Source: Tretioscincus oriximinensis (lineage: Eukaryota > Chordata > Lepidosauria > Squamata > Gymnophthalmidae). From it: a stretch of 64,000 nt of DNA. A program made the position numbers and the translations under genes. The stretch spans positions 89,018 through 153,017 of the forward strand of contig JAJVDF010000281.1 in assembly GCA_022410635.1 (NCBI GenBank). Reading direction: 5' to 3'. The notes under the pieces are model-generated. The model made no database searches. It had not been told where the DNA came from and saw only the letters and a list, made by a program, of their open reading frames with translations. Positions 44,582-56,034 of the stretch are shown here, in pieces. The number at the start of each line of letters is the position of its first letter. Position 1 is the stretch's first letter.

Positions 44582-46183
44582 ATGATGAAGACTGAAGGTA
44601 AAGGGGAAAGGACTTTAAGGAGTGCTTCTCCACACAGAAATACTTATAAAACTGATTTCCATGCCATTAAGTGCAGTTTTGATTCAGTTAATACTGAAAA
44701 TTCCTCAAATAGGCCTGGTTCTCAACAAAAGCAGACTGGCTCATCTACTGGAGCCGGTAGTGACCAACATGTTCGCGGCAGGGCTAGCACTTATGGCAAC
44801 CGAGTGCACAAGATCAAGAACATGTTCATGCAGATGGGTGGCTCTTCAACCTCACCATGTTGTGAAAACAGTCTTTCCAGTGAGCCCAAGCTAACTTCCA
44901 AAACATTTTCAGCTGACTCTGCAAGTCTTTCTCCCAGTAGTCCGTCTTTTCTCTGTGTTCAAAAAAATAACATCCTCAATATTGGCTCTGTCCCCAGCAG
45001 TACTACCCAGGATTCTTTATCAGTAACTCCACTGAATGACAAGATTATCTGCANTAATGATGAGGATAACCTTGACAAGGCAGCTTTAGCAGAAAAGTTT
45101 TCAGAGACTAGGAAGCTTTTTGAAAGAAANGCAAAGAATCCAGCCTCATGTGTTTCCAGCAAAGCTGAAAGAACTGAAGACAAATGGAGACATGGATCTT
45201 CCTCCTCTGATTGTAGCAACACAGCAGATCAGCTTAATTCCAGCACTGATTTTGGTTCTCAACTTACTGCAGACAAAACAGAAACCCAAGGGAACAGTGA
45301 ACAAAAGCAGTATCAATCCAATGCTAACTCTAGATCCTCACTTAATGCAGGGCCTATTTCCAGAAGGCTGGAGAGTTTTTTGGGTGACAGTGACAGCGAG
45401 GAATCAAAAGAACCTTTAAAAAATGATAATACTTTGTGTCCTCCACAGTCAGTTGTTTGCAGTTGGGAATTGCCAGCAGATAAAGATAAACCATGCTTGA
45501 AGGAAAATCAGTCTCTTGTAACCCCTACTTTTTTGAGCAGCAGTGGTGGTAGAAAGGATGAATTGAATATGGCTACAGATGAAGCAGCTAAAAGAGAACA
45601 AACAATTTCTGCAAGAAATCAGTGTGCCTTCAATTCTTCTGCTAAGGTGGACAGAGCCCCTATCAAAATCTCAGAAGTAGAAGTCGTTCGAGCTGAGCTG
45701 ATTACAGTGCAACCTAAACCTTCAGAAGATAATAAAGAAATTGTAGGAGAAGTTAATGTGTTTCAGGAAGAGAAACCACTGAGATTCCCAACCTGGGAAG
45801 AAGGAAATGGGTTTACCTTTGAGGAAATGGAACAACTTAGCCTGTCCAGTGAGGCCAGTCATAAACGAGCAAGGGAACTTTCTCTGGAGGAAGTTCCAAC
45901 AGGAGAACAGCACCATGTAGAACAACTGGAGGACAGCGAAGAAGAAGAACAAGTAGAGCAGACAGAAAATTGTAAGGAATATTCTGGTGCTTTCGGTATA
46001 GAAAATGCAGCGTTTGATGATGACAGAGAAACAGAAGTCAACAGTCAAGGCCCTGAAGTGGAAGAAACTTTGCTGGTTGAGGAATGCAAGTATGATAGTG
46101 ATTGTGAGGAATTTCCTGGCCTATCTGAAGAAGAGGACCCTACTCCAGATAGAAAAGTAAAGTTTTCCACAGCCCCAATCAAG
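44582..46183 (+). CDS. PPP1R9A-like: Neurabin-like protein, first coding exon (residues 1-534): actin-binding N-terminus, acidic linker, PP1-docking motif
   Basis: Neurabins and spinophilin are scaffolds that bind F-actin through the N-terminus, recruit protein phosphatase 1 (PP1) through an RVxF-type motif, and place it near membrane receptors through a PDZ domain, classically at dendritic spines and cell junctions. I start at the ATG at 44582 (A at -3). The open frame continues upstream only through a TTG, and the resulting MMKTE start matches spinophilin. Visible family blocks are LRSASPHR (12-19), YGNRVHKIKNMFMQMG (71-86), FSETRKLFER (173-182), an acidic stretch from about 450, FPGLSEEEDP (511-520) and the PP1-docking KVKF (525-528). 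KVKF is followed by S529, equivalent to the neurabin serine that protein kinase A phosphorylates to weaken PP1 binding. The exon ends ATC AAG|GTAAAAT, the same split point as in both paralogues. N positions at 45054 and 45130 leave residues 158 and 183 unknown. The linker (about 185-510) lacks the SVSER-SRFD and SPTVSQLSAVFE blocks I know from neurabin-1 and spinophilin. It is probably a third paralogue; a fast-evolving PPP1R9A is the alternative. Confidence 0.93.
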
Positions 46184-46372
46184 GTAAAATACCATTAATA
46201 GGCTTGTTTTAGTTCTCTTTCTTTCCCAATGTTTAGATGTTGCACAGAATAATAATAGTTGCTTGTGATTAAGTTATGAGAAACTGAATAACTTTTACAT
46301 ATAAGTCAAACTGAATGTGACTGTAGAATCGTATCCAGAAGACAGCTCTTTATTGCTGCACTGTATCTCAAT

Positions 46373-46558
46373 AAGGTAAAGGTAAAGATGCCTTCCAGTC
46401 AAACTTGATTCCTAGTGATTAAGCGGACAAGTCTGTTCAGGGTTTTTCAATTTTGAATGGACAAGGGAAGTGCTTTGTTACTGCCTTTTTCTGGGGAAAT
46501 GCCAGGAGTTAAACTTGGATCATTCTGTGTTCAGAGCAGATGCTACACCACTAAGGAA
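46373..46558 (-). mobile_element. Squamate tRNA SINE related to Bov-B-tailed families
   Basis: On the + strand it starts with AAGGTAAAGGTAAAG, the inverse of an (ACCTTT)-type tail. It continues CCTTCCAGTCAAACTTGATT, and GTGCTTTGTTACTGCCTTTT. It ends with a tRNA-like head in reverse (TTAAACTTGGATCATTC, AGCAGATGCTACACCACTAA). This arrangement fits the Bov-B-mobilised SINEs of squamates. Confidence 0.65.
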
Positions 46559-47371
46559 GAACCATTTCCTGTTTTATCAATAGGACTTCCAAATAAAGCA
46601 GGTGTGTGAATAGGATCAGTTTTTCTGCCCGTAACTCTTGCATTCCCAAAATATTTTTTGAGGTTTCCTGCAGAGTGGATTTTAAAGAGTTGTAAAGTCA
46701 CACAGAAAATTACCCAAAAAGTATTTATCAGGTATTTGCAGTACATAAAATATCATCAGTATACAATCCATTTAACAGTACTGCCAGAACTCAATTGCAT
46801 CTAAAGAAGTAAGGGGGTTTTGCACTTTTACCAGTACAAATTGTTCAAACAGTTAGCAAGAACAGTATTTGCATTGCTAGCTGCTTTATTAGTCCCCAGC
46901 CACTGCAAAAGGAAATTTGCTTTGCACGAACTGCATTTAAGCAGTCCACATTCATTCCTGTGCTGTTGAAAGATTCCTCCCAGAAAGAGCAAGTGATGTA
47001 TTCCAGGCCTTCTGTGTCCTATATGTTACGTTACTTGTTTTCACCCAGTCACAGTGAGGGAGCAGTCTGGCATGTTGAAAAAAGAAAGGCTAGAGAATAC
47101 AACTATATAGCACTTCCTGCTTTCAGGCTAGGAGCAAGAATACTTCTGCTTGGAGAGTGCAAAAGGAATGGTTCTCAGAGACAATTCTCTGACAAGTAAT
47201 AGCGAAAAAGTCTTCAGTTTGTGAAAGTTCACACTGGCAACTTGTTTTTCTGTCTTAAGATGCTACTATTCCCCTTTGCTAAAAATTCTGACCCAGGCTA
47301 GTGTGGCTACTGCTTTTAATTTTGTCCAATATTCCACACCTTGTAAAATTTCATTTCAAGGAAGACCATAT

Positions 47372-47545
47372 AGTAGTAGTAGTAGTAGTAATAATAGTAA
47401 TAGTAATATAGTAATAGTAGTAATAGTAGTAATAGTAATAATAGTAGTAATAATTATAATAATAATTATAATAATTATAATAATAATAAATTAATTAATT
47501 AATTAATAAATCAGTATAATGCCCCTTCCACCAAAGGGTGGTACA
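47372..47545 (+). repeat. (TAG)n / (TAA)n microsatellite with a reverse LINE-type tail
   Basis: TAG units (from 47372) grade into TAATAG and TAATTATAA units, then ATTAATTAATTAATAAATCA. The following GTATAATGCCCCTTCCACCA resembles a reverse LINE 3' end. Confidence 0.85.
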
Positions 47546-48344
47546 ATAATTATTTTTATTATTTTTATATTTATTATTATTATTACTGATGATGATGTGC
47601 ATATGGGTTTTCAATGAAAAAGTGAATGTCTACTATAGAGTATTTGGATGCTAATGTCAAAGGACAGGATTTTATTTCTTTTATCTTTAGTTGTGGTCTG
47701 GGGTTATTCTCTTGGTTCCTCTTTGTTATTAATATTTAGTTGCTAATGTGGTAGTCTGATGGGTTAGTTGAACAAAAGAAGTGAAGAATATGCGTGAAGG
47801 ATTTGTGATTAACGTATGCTTTGGATTTTTAAAAAATATTCTTTTATACTCTTTCCCCATAAGGCCCTGCTTTAAAAGATCAGAGAATGAAGAGTATTAT
47901 GCCTCTTAACTTCTGGCTGTAATTAGGAGGAACACGATACTATGTGTTTATGAGCTAATGAGGTTTATACNACAGGGCCTTGCAGTGTGGTAGAAAAGAA
48001 ATGGTTGTCTCATCCTTTGGAGTAGCACCGAAGCCAGAAGGGCTTAGTGCTGAGGAAACAGGAAGCGTGCTTTTTCCTGTTTATTAAAAGCCAAATTCTC
48101 TTGGCAGTAGTTTAGTGACAGATAGAGGCATGAGGTAAAAAGATATTACCCAGTACAGTAGGCAAACAGGGATAATCTGTATGCGACTTCCTTATGACAC
48201 TATAGCAATAAAGTGAATTGATTTTTTCCCAAGTCGCCGAAAGTCTTAACTACCTTTGTCAGACTTGACTATGGGTTAAGCTACATGTAAAGTTAAATGC
48301 ATCCTTGCATTTAATGTGTAGTTTTAACACTTTAAATACAGGTC

Positions 48345-48460
48345 AACTTTGTTTTACGAGTTAATAACAATTTTATAAGCACTTAGTTTTAGGCCATTAT
48401 TTCAAAACTGAGTGCACAGAAAGATACTAGCTCGATTGCCTCCTACTGGGGATCTATTGG
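48345..48460 (+). repeat. Unclassified dispersed repeat, shared with 59728-59850
   Basis: Shared blocks are TTTTA-GAGTTAA, TATAAGCACTTAGTTTTAG, CTGAGTG and AAAAGATA (copy 2: CATAAGCACTCAGTTTTAGC, TTGAGTGTTCAAAAAGATAT). Both copies are in the same orientation in the same intron. Confidence 0.55.
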
Positions 48461-48519
48461 TGGTTGCAGGGCATTATGGGCAAGAAGATACCATTTCTGT
48501 CGCTTCCCGCGGGGGTCTC

Positions 48520-48592
48520 CTGGATTAACCCATACGTTAGACATCCCTTCCCTACTCCGTACGTTAGACATCCCTTCCCTCTCCGTCCTCTT
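48520..48592 (+). repeat. Short tandem duplication
   Basis: The unit TACGTTAGACATCCCTTCCC occurs twice, at about 48533 and 48560. Confidence 0.8.
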
Positions 48593-48664
48593 GAACACCA
48601 CCTCAGGTGAGTACCGGTGTTACTTTTTAGAGAAATAGCTGTGTTAGTCTAGCAGAAAGACCAG

Positions 48665-48800
48665 CAAAGGAGCTAGCAGCACTTTGAGACTAACTTGAGA
48701 AAAGTGGTTGGCATAAACTTCTGAAGAAGTAGACCTGTCTATGAAAGCTTATGCCAACCACTTTTCTCAAGTTAGTCTCAAAGTGCTGCTAGCTCCTTTG
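48665..48800. repeat. Perfect 52-base inverted repeat with 32-base loop
   Basis: 48665-48716 (beginning CAAAGGAGCTAGCAGCACTT) is the exact reverse complement of 48749-48800 (ending AAGTGCTGCTAGCTCCTTTG). The 32-base loop (ACTTCTGAAGAAGTAGACCT and on) and the left flank TAGCTGTGTTAGTCTAGCAG belong to a reptile repeat family with single-orientation copies at 5.2, 16.3, 28.3 and 37.0 kb. Confidence 0.95.
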
Positions 48801-49298
48801 AAGGAAAAATTTGGTCCAAGTTGATTTGTAAAGTGTAGTACACAGATGAGGGCATGGTAAATATTAAAATCACAGCATATGTGGAGGGCTGATTGCCTTT
48901 ATTCTTTTTTTCATTCCTGCTATAATTGTGACCAAAGGGTATTNTTTGTCTTAGGAGAAAATCTCTTGCTATTACCAGTGGAGGTCTTCCCAATGCAAAG
49001 ATTGCCTTTAGATTGTAGGAGAAATCCAATCTTTTATACCTGCTATAATCCTGAAAATATTGAGGTTAAAAGCATTAAAAGAGAACTTGCATGAGACACA
49101 AAACTTCAGTTAATGTTATCTTTTGATTGGTGTTTCTGATTTTTTAAAAATTCAGTTACATGATGTATATTTTCCTGGTGCAAACTCCTATAATAGAAGA
49201 GAGTTTTTCTTAACGGTCATAGTTTTATGATCTGTTACTTTTATCCATCTTTAATTTCCATGTTATTAAATGAGAGTAAAATAATAGAACTTTGTTTA

Positions 49299-49627
49299 GA
49301 AGAAGAAGAAGAACTGGGTTCTTATACCCTGCTTTTCTCACCTTTCAAAGGGACTCAAAGCGGCTTACAAGGGTATTTTTGCACAAAGGCTTGCATTCTA
49401 TCTTCCCCACCAGGCTATGGTGGTTCCCAGGTATCTACTTGCAGTCAGTTGAAATTTCTTGCAATTCATGCTTTCCAGTAGCTGGGTTGGCTAGAGCTAC
49501 AGGTTAGTGGAAGGTGCTCACCCCTCCCCACATCCAACACAGGGCTTCGAAAACCGATCTCCCAGATGAGAGATTCCTTAGCGACTGAGCTATCCAGATG
49601 AGAGACAGATTCCTTAGCAACTGAGCT
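49299..49627 (-). mobile_element. tRNA-derived SINE with intact 15-base target-site duplication
   Basis: ATAGAACTTTGTTTA occurs at 49284-49298 and 49628-49642. The element runs from its GAA tail (AGAAGAAGAAGAACTGGGTT) on the left to the tRNA-like head on the right, where the head block CCAGATGAGAGA-TTCCTTAGC-ACTGAGCTAT is present twice in tandem. Same family as 30843-31127. The exact flanks suggest a relatively young copy. Confidence 0.88.
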
Positions 49628-49707
49628 ATAGAACTTTGTTTAAAGAAACTGTGATACATGTTGAGCTTTCAGGACTGAAAATAGGTTGACTAAGCAGAAA
49701 GAATATG

Positions 49708-49837
49708 GACTCTTTCTGCACTGAGCCTTATTCTGTCCTATATCTTGGAATAGAAGCCAACAACTGCATGCCAGTGTAGAGCTTGGCATTGCCCAGAATA
49801 AGGCTCAGGGCAGAAAAGGCCTTGATGTCTTTATTTA
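49708..49837. mobile_element. MITE, third copy of the 43.25-kb family
   Basis: TTTCTGCACTGAGCCTTATT at the left is the inverse of AATAAGGCTCAGGGCAGAAA at the right (one mismatch). The interior reads ATATCTTGGAATAGAAGCC and CATGCCAGTGTAGAG. This copy shows the terminal inverted repeats most clearly. Confidence 0.75.
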
Positions 49838-50169
49838 ACTAAACTAATTTTGAAAAATAGCTAAAATCCTTAACATTATTTCTTTAGCATTTGTTACCTT
49901 GGACACTTTTGTCTGACTTATTAACATTATACTTATTAAAAGATTGAAGAGAACTGAAGACCTCCAAGATTCCTCTGTGTCTTTCTTACGTGGCTTTGTG
50001 AATATTTATCTCTTTATCAATGTGGCTTTTGATTAATCTTTTTTTTAATACTTGACAGTTTAAATCTTTTTTAAGATAGCCCCTTTGTTATTGGTGTTAT
50101 TGGGTACTACTGGATTAGTTTGTTGTCAAGTGACTGAATTGTCAACTGTTTATCACCATGTCCTGTCTT

Positions 50170-50600
50170 TAGTTCAGGGATGGGGAAAACCTGGCCTATG
50201 GGCCAGGAACAGCCCGCGGAGCTGTGTTTGATCCAGCCTGTAGATCTTCCTGGCCCCTCCCTCTTGCCNCTCCTTTTTTAAAAAAGGGGTGAACAACAAG
50301 CTGGAGATTTTGAGAGGCTCCGAGGGGCAGAGCCTGACTGGCAAGCAGAAAGCCAGGGGAGAGAACTGGTGGTGCTAGCGGCACACATGATGTCGTTTTG
50401 GGAAGGAGAAAGGTGTGGGCAAAAACTGTTCCATGTGGGAGGACAAGTGGGGGCAGTGTTGACAGTTTGCATTTTGCAGGAGGATGGGGTTTCCCTTGCA
50501 TGGGATCAGGGGGGAGGGGCTTGCAGTGGGAGGATCCTGGAGTTGGGGGGGAGGAGTATGGCCCCTGGGTGATGTTGCAAGTAGCAAAATAACCCCTACT
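50170..50600. repeat. Probable hAT-like repeat with GC-rich interior
   Basis: TCAGGGATGGGGAAAACCTG and GGGCCAGGAACAGCCCGCGG resemble the ends of reptilian hAT MITEs. GC-rich sequence follows to about 50570. I cannot place the right end. Confidence 0.4.
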
Positions 50601-51327
50601 TTAGTAAGTTATGGTTTTTCCAAAGCCATTCTACAAGAATCTTTATTACTGTACTGTTTTACCCTTATATACACAATCCAGTGTATTTAGTAGAGAAAAC
50701 AGAAGCAACTGTTACCAGTCTCTAATCATAGTGAAGGGAGAGGCAACATTTCAGACAGATTTCTGAATAATATTTTTGTTATCACTGCTTGTTTTTACAC
50801 ATAGCAACAGTCCACAGATAACAGATTACTGTGAACAAGCAGTATGCTAGAGCATGATCCAAATCTGCCCCTTCTGTTCTCTCCTTTTGATCTGACAGCA
50901 GTTGGCCATGAAGCTTAACTTAGCATAGTATCTGTGACAAAGACAAATTATATTGTCATTGTATATTACAAACTGAGGTAGTTGTGGTTAAGCTGTGTTC
51001 TATTGAATTAGATTGATAGGTGCAGTGCGTCCTGAACCCTACTGCTCTCATTGTTTTAGTAATTAGATTGAGGCAGTCCTAGAACTGTTCTTTTTTAGTA
51101 GCAGCTGAAGTGGGGTAGAGATTGAAAGGTTGAGACCATAGACCTGGAATTGTGATTTGTTTCTTCCACTCAAGTCAGTAATAATACATGGTATCATAGT
51201 TTCTTGATCTGCTAGTTTCTCATAGCATTGAACAGGAGCATCTAAACAGTATTTGTTAGCATTATTATTGCTTCTGTATAACCTGGATCAACAAATCTCT
51301 ATATTTTTTATCAAAACTTTTGTTTAA

Positions 51328-51353
51328 AGTACTACTACTACTACTACTACTAC

Positions 51354-51388
<35 letters not shown>

Positions 51389-51390
51389 CT
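51328..51390. repeat. (ACT)n-(AGT)n perfect dyad
   Basis: Eight ACT units are followed directly by eleven AGT units, centred at 51354/51355 and bounded by AGTACT on each side, so the whole tract can fold into one long hairpin. Confidence 0.95.
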
Positions 51391-51493
51391 ATCTTTATAA
51401 TTTATGGATTTCTAATGGACATAATCTAGCTATTCCATGTTATATAGTGTGTCAAGATATTGTGCTGTCTTTATCCAACATATGTTTTGCTCT

Positions 51494-51494
51494 T

Positions 51495-51525
<31 letters not shown>

Positions 51526-51605
51526 TTATTTGTATACCACCCCATAATTAAAATAAAAAACAGAATAACATTAAAACAGTTCCCGGAAGTAGGAAAGGGA
51601 AAGCT
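51494..51605 (-). mobile_element. LINE 3' tail with (TTTA)n
   Basis: A TTTATTTATTTATTTA run, then ATTTGTATACCACCCCATAA and AAACAGAATAACATTAAAAC, is a reverse-orientation LINE 3' end. Confidence 0.6.
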
Positions 51606-53599
51606 GTTTTTTCAGTTCTTCTGCTTTGCCAATAAAATAAGTACATTGTTAGCGCTATATAAATAAACGTTAATAATAATTCTATTATTATTCATCTTTC
51701 AGAAATATCTAGTGATGGTATCAAACTGCAGTCTGTAGCATTTGAAGTGCCTAAGGGGGACAGAGTTGTCAGATTCTTACCTGCGAGTCTGTACCTCTAC
51801 AATACAAAGCAGAAAGAGAGAGCAAATGACTGACAAGAATATGTGGAAATGTTCAAAGCACAACTTTCTGACTACCTCTTTCTCAGTTCAATGTCCAGTG
51901 TTACTGTTCTGTCACATTTCGAAGGAGAAGTTCAGGAATATGAGCATCTCTGTGATATGCCACTGAATATTCCACATGTTCGACTTCCAGCTAAATTAGG
52001 GTGTAGACAACAGTAGGAGAGAGAAGTGCTTAGTGTATTTAAATGTATTTATATTCTTCTCACTTACCAGCATTCCCTCCATTTATAAAGTCATGGGCTT
52101 AGCAGGTGTGAGACCTTTACTGACTCTTTCCCATTTCCCCTTGTTCCCTTTTGGGCAGTTTGAATTTTGCAAGTTGCAGTTGGACATATTTTTATAAACA
52201 TCTCTATTTGTTAATTATGTTATTTAATTGACGTTCTAGTCTGAAATATGAATTACTGTTAAAATATAAAATTTCGAGTCCCCACCACTACTCAGTCTGG
52301 AATGCTGGAACTTGTGGTTCCTTGTATAATCGTAAGCTCTCTCAAAAAGTTTTTCAACAGCTCTTACATTTGTTCTTATTATTTTTCCTCTCTCTTTTAT
52401 TTGTCAGTTTTGGAGTTTTTTGTAAAAATTCCAGTATCAAATCTTATGTAGTTTACTGCATATGGTGGTTGTACCACACTTTACATCTCATTCTCTTGTA
52501 ATGTGTTTTTTGTTGTGTGGTTTTGCATAGGCACAACTTACAAANTACGACTTCCTTATAAAACTTCCATGCGGTACACAACCGTGCTATTTAAGTAATC
52601 ACCGGACATGTAGAGATGACAACTGAGAGGAAGCAGTGATTGTTCACTGTCCACCAGTGTGGTTGTATGAATGGCGGTTTCCTGGATTTGAACTATTTCT
52701 TATAGAAGAGATTATACAGCTTTGGTTTGGCTCCTCTTCTTCTCTTTCAGATATTTCTATCAAATTCTATTCTTCAGGTAATGGAAATCTTATGATTCAG
52801 GCAGGAGATTTTGAGCAGTTTTATCTCATAAGTCCTTTTTTTTCATTAGCTTCTGTTAATTAAGTTTCATGTATCATCTATTCTTGTATCAAACCTTGTC
52901 TCAGTGACATATCTTTTCCAACACCCGAGGCTTTATGTATGTAACTGATAAGATCTTCAACGCTTTAAAAAATACTTTTTAAAAATACCATGTAGATTTT
53001 GCTGAGAAATGAAAGTTTGTTTACAGAATAGTTGTATCACATATCTTACATGAAGAAAGTCCTACTGAGTTCAGTGAAATGCAAGTCAACTGTTTTTAAG
53101 AAAGAAGAATTAAGTTGGAACAATGGCAGTAAAGATGAGAAGTGCCCTCATTTGTTTCAGCCAGCATCATAAAATAATGCTGAAAGAGCCTTTCTTGGAT
53201 TTTTTCAGTTCCTTTAGCCTACGACTGGATGTTGTAAGAAATGCAACTTTAAAAATTGTTACCTGGATCGGTTTTCTTTGTATCTTCCCTTGCTCATTTT
53301 TCCTCTGTTTTTCAACTCTTTGATACAAATACCACAGATTTTATTGTGGAAACCCTAGAGCATGTGAGCTCTCCAAAGCTGTTTTTTTGTGGTCTAACTA
53401 TAGCTAGTAATAAGCACATACATATACGGCAGTGACTCCTCTTCTTGGATCCTGCAACTTTCCTGTACTGGATCTTATTATAGACTAGCGGAATTAGCCC
53501 ATTCAGTTATGGTAATGCCAACAGTTCTTGCCCTTCCTCCCCCTTCTATCCATGCTTCAACCCACTACCTCTCTTGTCCCCTCTCATCCCTATCTGATG

Positions 53600-54960
53600 G
53601 CAATTAGGTTTTTTGACCCATTTCAATTTGGGTTTCATAAGGGCCACTCCACAGAGACAACCTTAAATCATGTATTAAATGAGATCTTAGTGGCAAAGTC
53701 CTGGCGATGGACCTCAATTTTAGTTCTTGACCTTTTTGCAGACTTTTGACATGTTGGATCTTCAAATTTTGCTGTCACATTTGGCTTCTCTGGAATAAAG
53801 GAAAAGGCTCTTAATTAGTTTGCTTCTTAGTTGGCTCATTCATTTTCGGTTGCATTTCATGGGTTGACTTCACAGCCAGTGTCTGTTTGTACTGGGGTTC
53901 CACAAGGTTCTGTGCTAGGTCCTCTTCTCCTTGTATATCTTATCTCTGAGCTTTCTTATTTCTGAGAAGGGTTTTCAGCAACATACATATGCCAATGACA
54001 CTCAAATTTTTCAGAGCTTTAAGTTAATGGATTCACTGGCATGGAATGCAGTGTCTTAACTGTTTGTCAGAGTCTCTTGATGGATGACTGATCATCATTT
54101 AAAGCTGAATATGGACAAGACAGTGATCTTGGTGTTTCGGCCTGACCATCCAATGGCCCCCTGGCTTGTGCACCAGTGTGCTTGCAAAATTATTTTTTGA
54201 ATAAATTATCTGCTTGGAATCTCTGTGTTGTTTTGGGTGACAGATTGTCTCTGCACCCATTCATTGGGCCAATGGTGAAAACTTGCAATTTTCATCTGTT
54301 TAATGTGTGGAAGATTTACTATTATTTATCAATTAAGACTGTGCAGGTGCTGTTCCAGTCTTTGGTGTCACGTCTGGATTGTTGTAACAGTTTAATAGNA
54401 GGTCTGCCACCTTCCCTTAATTTTAGTTCACAATAATGCTTTTCGGATAGTGTTGAGTCTTTCTAAATGTGCGCATATATTGTGCCTCCCCCTTTAGTTT
54501 CTGCACTACCTCCCAATTTGCACTAGGGCCACTTTAAATTGCTAGTATTGGCATGTAAGGCTTTGCTATTGGGGACACCTTGTTATCTGGTAGCCTACAT
54601 GGTAGGATATGCCCCTCCTAGGATTTTGTGATCTGCTTTGCAGGGGCGACTGGTAGTCCCTTCAACATCTACAGCGGATTCACAGCAACAGGCCTACCAC
54701 AGTCTGGTCCTGGAGCTGTGGAATAGCTGCCTGCTGGAATTGAGACTTGAGGATATTTTGTTTTTGGAGAAGGATAAAAACTCATCTTTTTTATTTATTA
54801 GATTGAATTAGCTAGGTGGGCTGCAGAATAAATATGTATGTTGGAGTTTTTGTTGTTATAATAATTGTATATGTTCTTTTGTGAGACCTTTTGGGAAAAG
54901 GACATTATAAATAAATGCTTTATTATTTTATTTATTTAACATCTTTTTTCTTTGCGTTTT
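53600..54960 (+). mobile_element. L2-like LINE: degraded reverse transcriptase to 3' tail
   Basis: Successive frames read reverse transcriptase landmarks in order: QFGFHKGHSTETTLNHVLNE (53627 on), SILVLDLFADF, TGVPQGSVLGPLLL (about 53895), LMDD-type remnants, VVLGDRLSLHPFIG (54215 on), SLVSRLDCCNSLI (54355 on), then YHSLVLELWNS (54697 on) and a tail ending AAATAAATGC. Stops and frameshifts separate them, so the element is dead. It lies in the sense orientation of the host gene. Confidence 0.85.
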
Positions 54961-55159
54961 CCCTTTCTTTCTTTCCTCCTTTCTTTCTTTCCTCCTTCTG
55001 CCACCTTTATCTTCCTCCCCCTATAGAGGCTGTCAACATTTCATGCCCTGTCATTGGTCTCTGGAGGCTTCCAATATTCCAATCATAGTCATTGGTCATT
55101 GTACTTTGGAATGTGGGACTCTTTGGTACGTGTTTTATTGTATGTACAGATCATATCCT

Positions 55160-55245
55160 TGGGACTTACTAATTCTATACTAGCATGCAGGTGCCGTGTT
55201 CCAGGGTGTAATCCAGAATAAGGCTCAATGCAGAAAGGGTTCCAA
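55160..55245. mobile_element. MITE fragment of the 43.25-kb family
   Basis: TCTATACTAGCATGCAGGTG and ATCCAGAATAAGGCTCAATG then CAGAAAGG match the right half of the 43.9- and 49.7-kb copies. Confidence 0.6.
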
Positions 55246-56034
55246 ACATGAAATCACAATGCCAGTGGCAGCAAGAAGCAAGCTTCTCCTCTTTTCAGTT
55301 ATTGTTAAACGAAATAGAAAAGTATGCATTTATTGTAGTGTTTGTAAACTTAAAAAGAAAGCTACTTTATTTCTCTTGCATTTTAGAGATTTTTTTTTAC
55401 ACTTTAAAACTGCGCAGTTGAAATGGAACTTCATAACATACTTGAACAGTATTTGCAGAAGAGACAACTGAGAACATGGTGTGTTTTGAATAAGGCTATG
55501 TTTAAATTTGCAAACATGGAATTCCATTTTTATTGCAGAGCTATCAATTGCTGTTCTTGGGTATTAGGGACACAGTAGCTAAAAATGGCAAAAGTGGAAC
55601 AAGATATGGAAAACCAAAGATAAGCCAAGTTAAAATAGCTGACATTGGTATGTTCCAGCCTTCCAAAGTATTAAGTTAGGAATTTTATATTGGTCCTGGC
55701 TAATGTTTAGTAACTATAGTTTATGTCTTTACTACAACTTGTTACTAGTGAATGGAATCTCATTATGAAAGGTACTACTTTTAAGCGAACATTTGCTCTT
55801 TTAGATCAGGTGTACACAGGAAGAGTTAGTAATATATTTATTACTGTGCATCTAATGTGTTGTTGATACGTTATAATACAGTTTATCCCTAAAGACGGGT
55901 TAGACTCTTATGTCGTGCGTTGGTAGTACGTTACTGAGTCTTCTTTCCATTGATTTACTATTAATTTGGACTTCTGTTCTTCAGTGCTGTTAACTTTCAT
56001 AAGGTAAATGGTATCCTCATTGCATTGTTTCTGA

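Noticed and set aside
45722..46048. 108-codon antisense frame
   Set aside because: It is a shadow of the conserved coding exon on the opposite strand.
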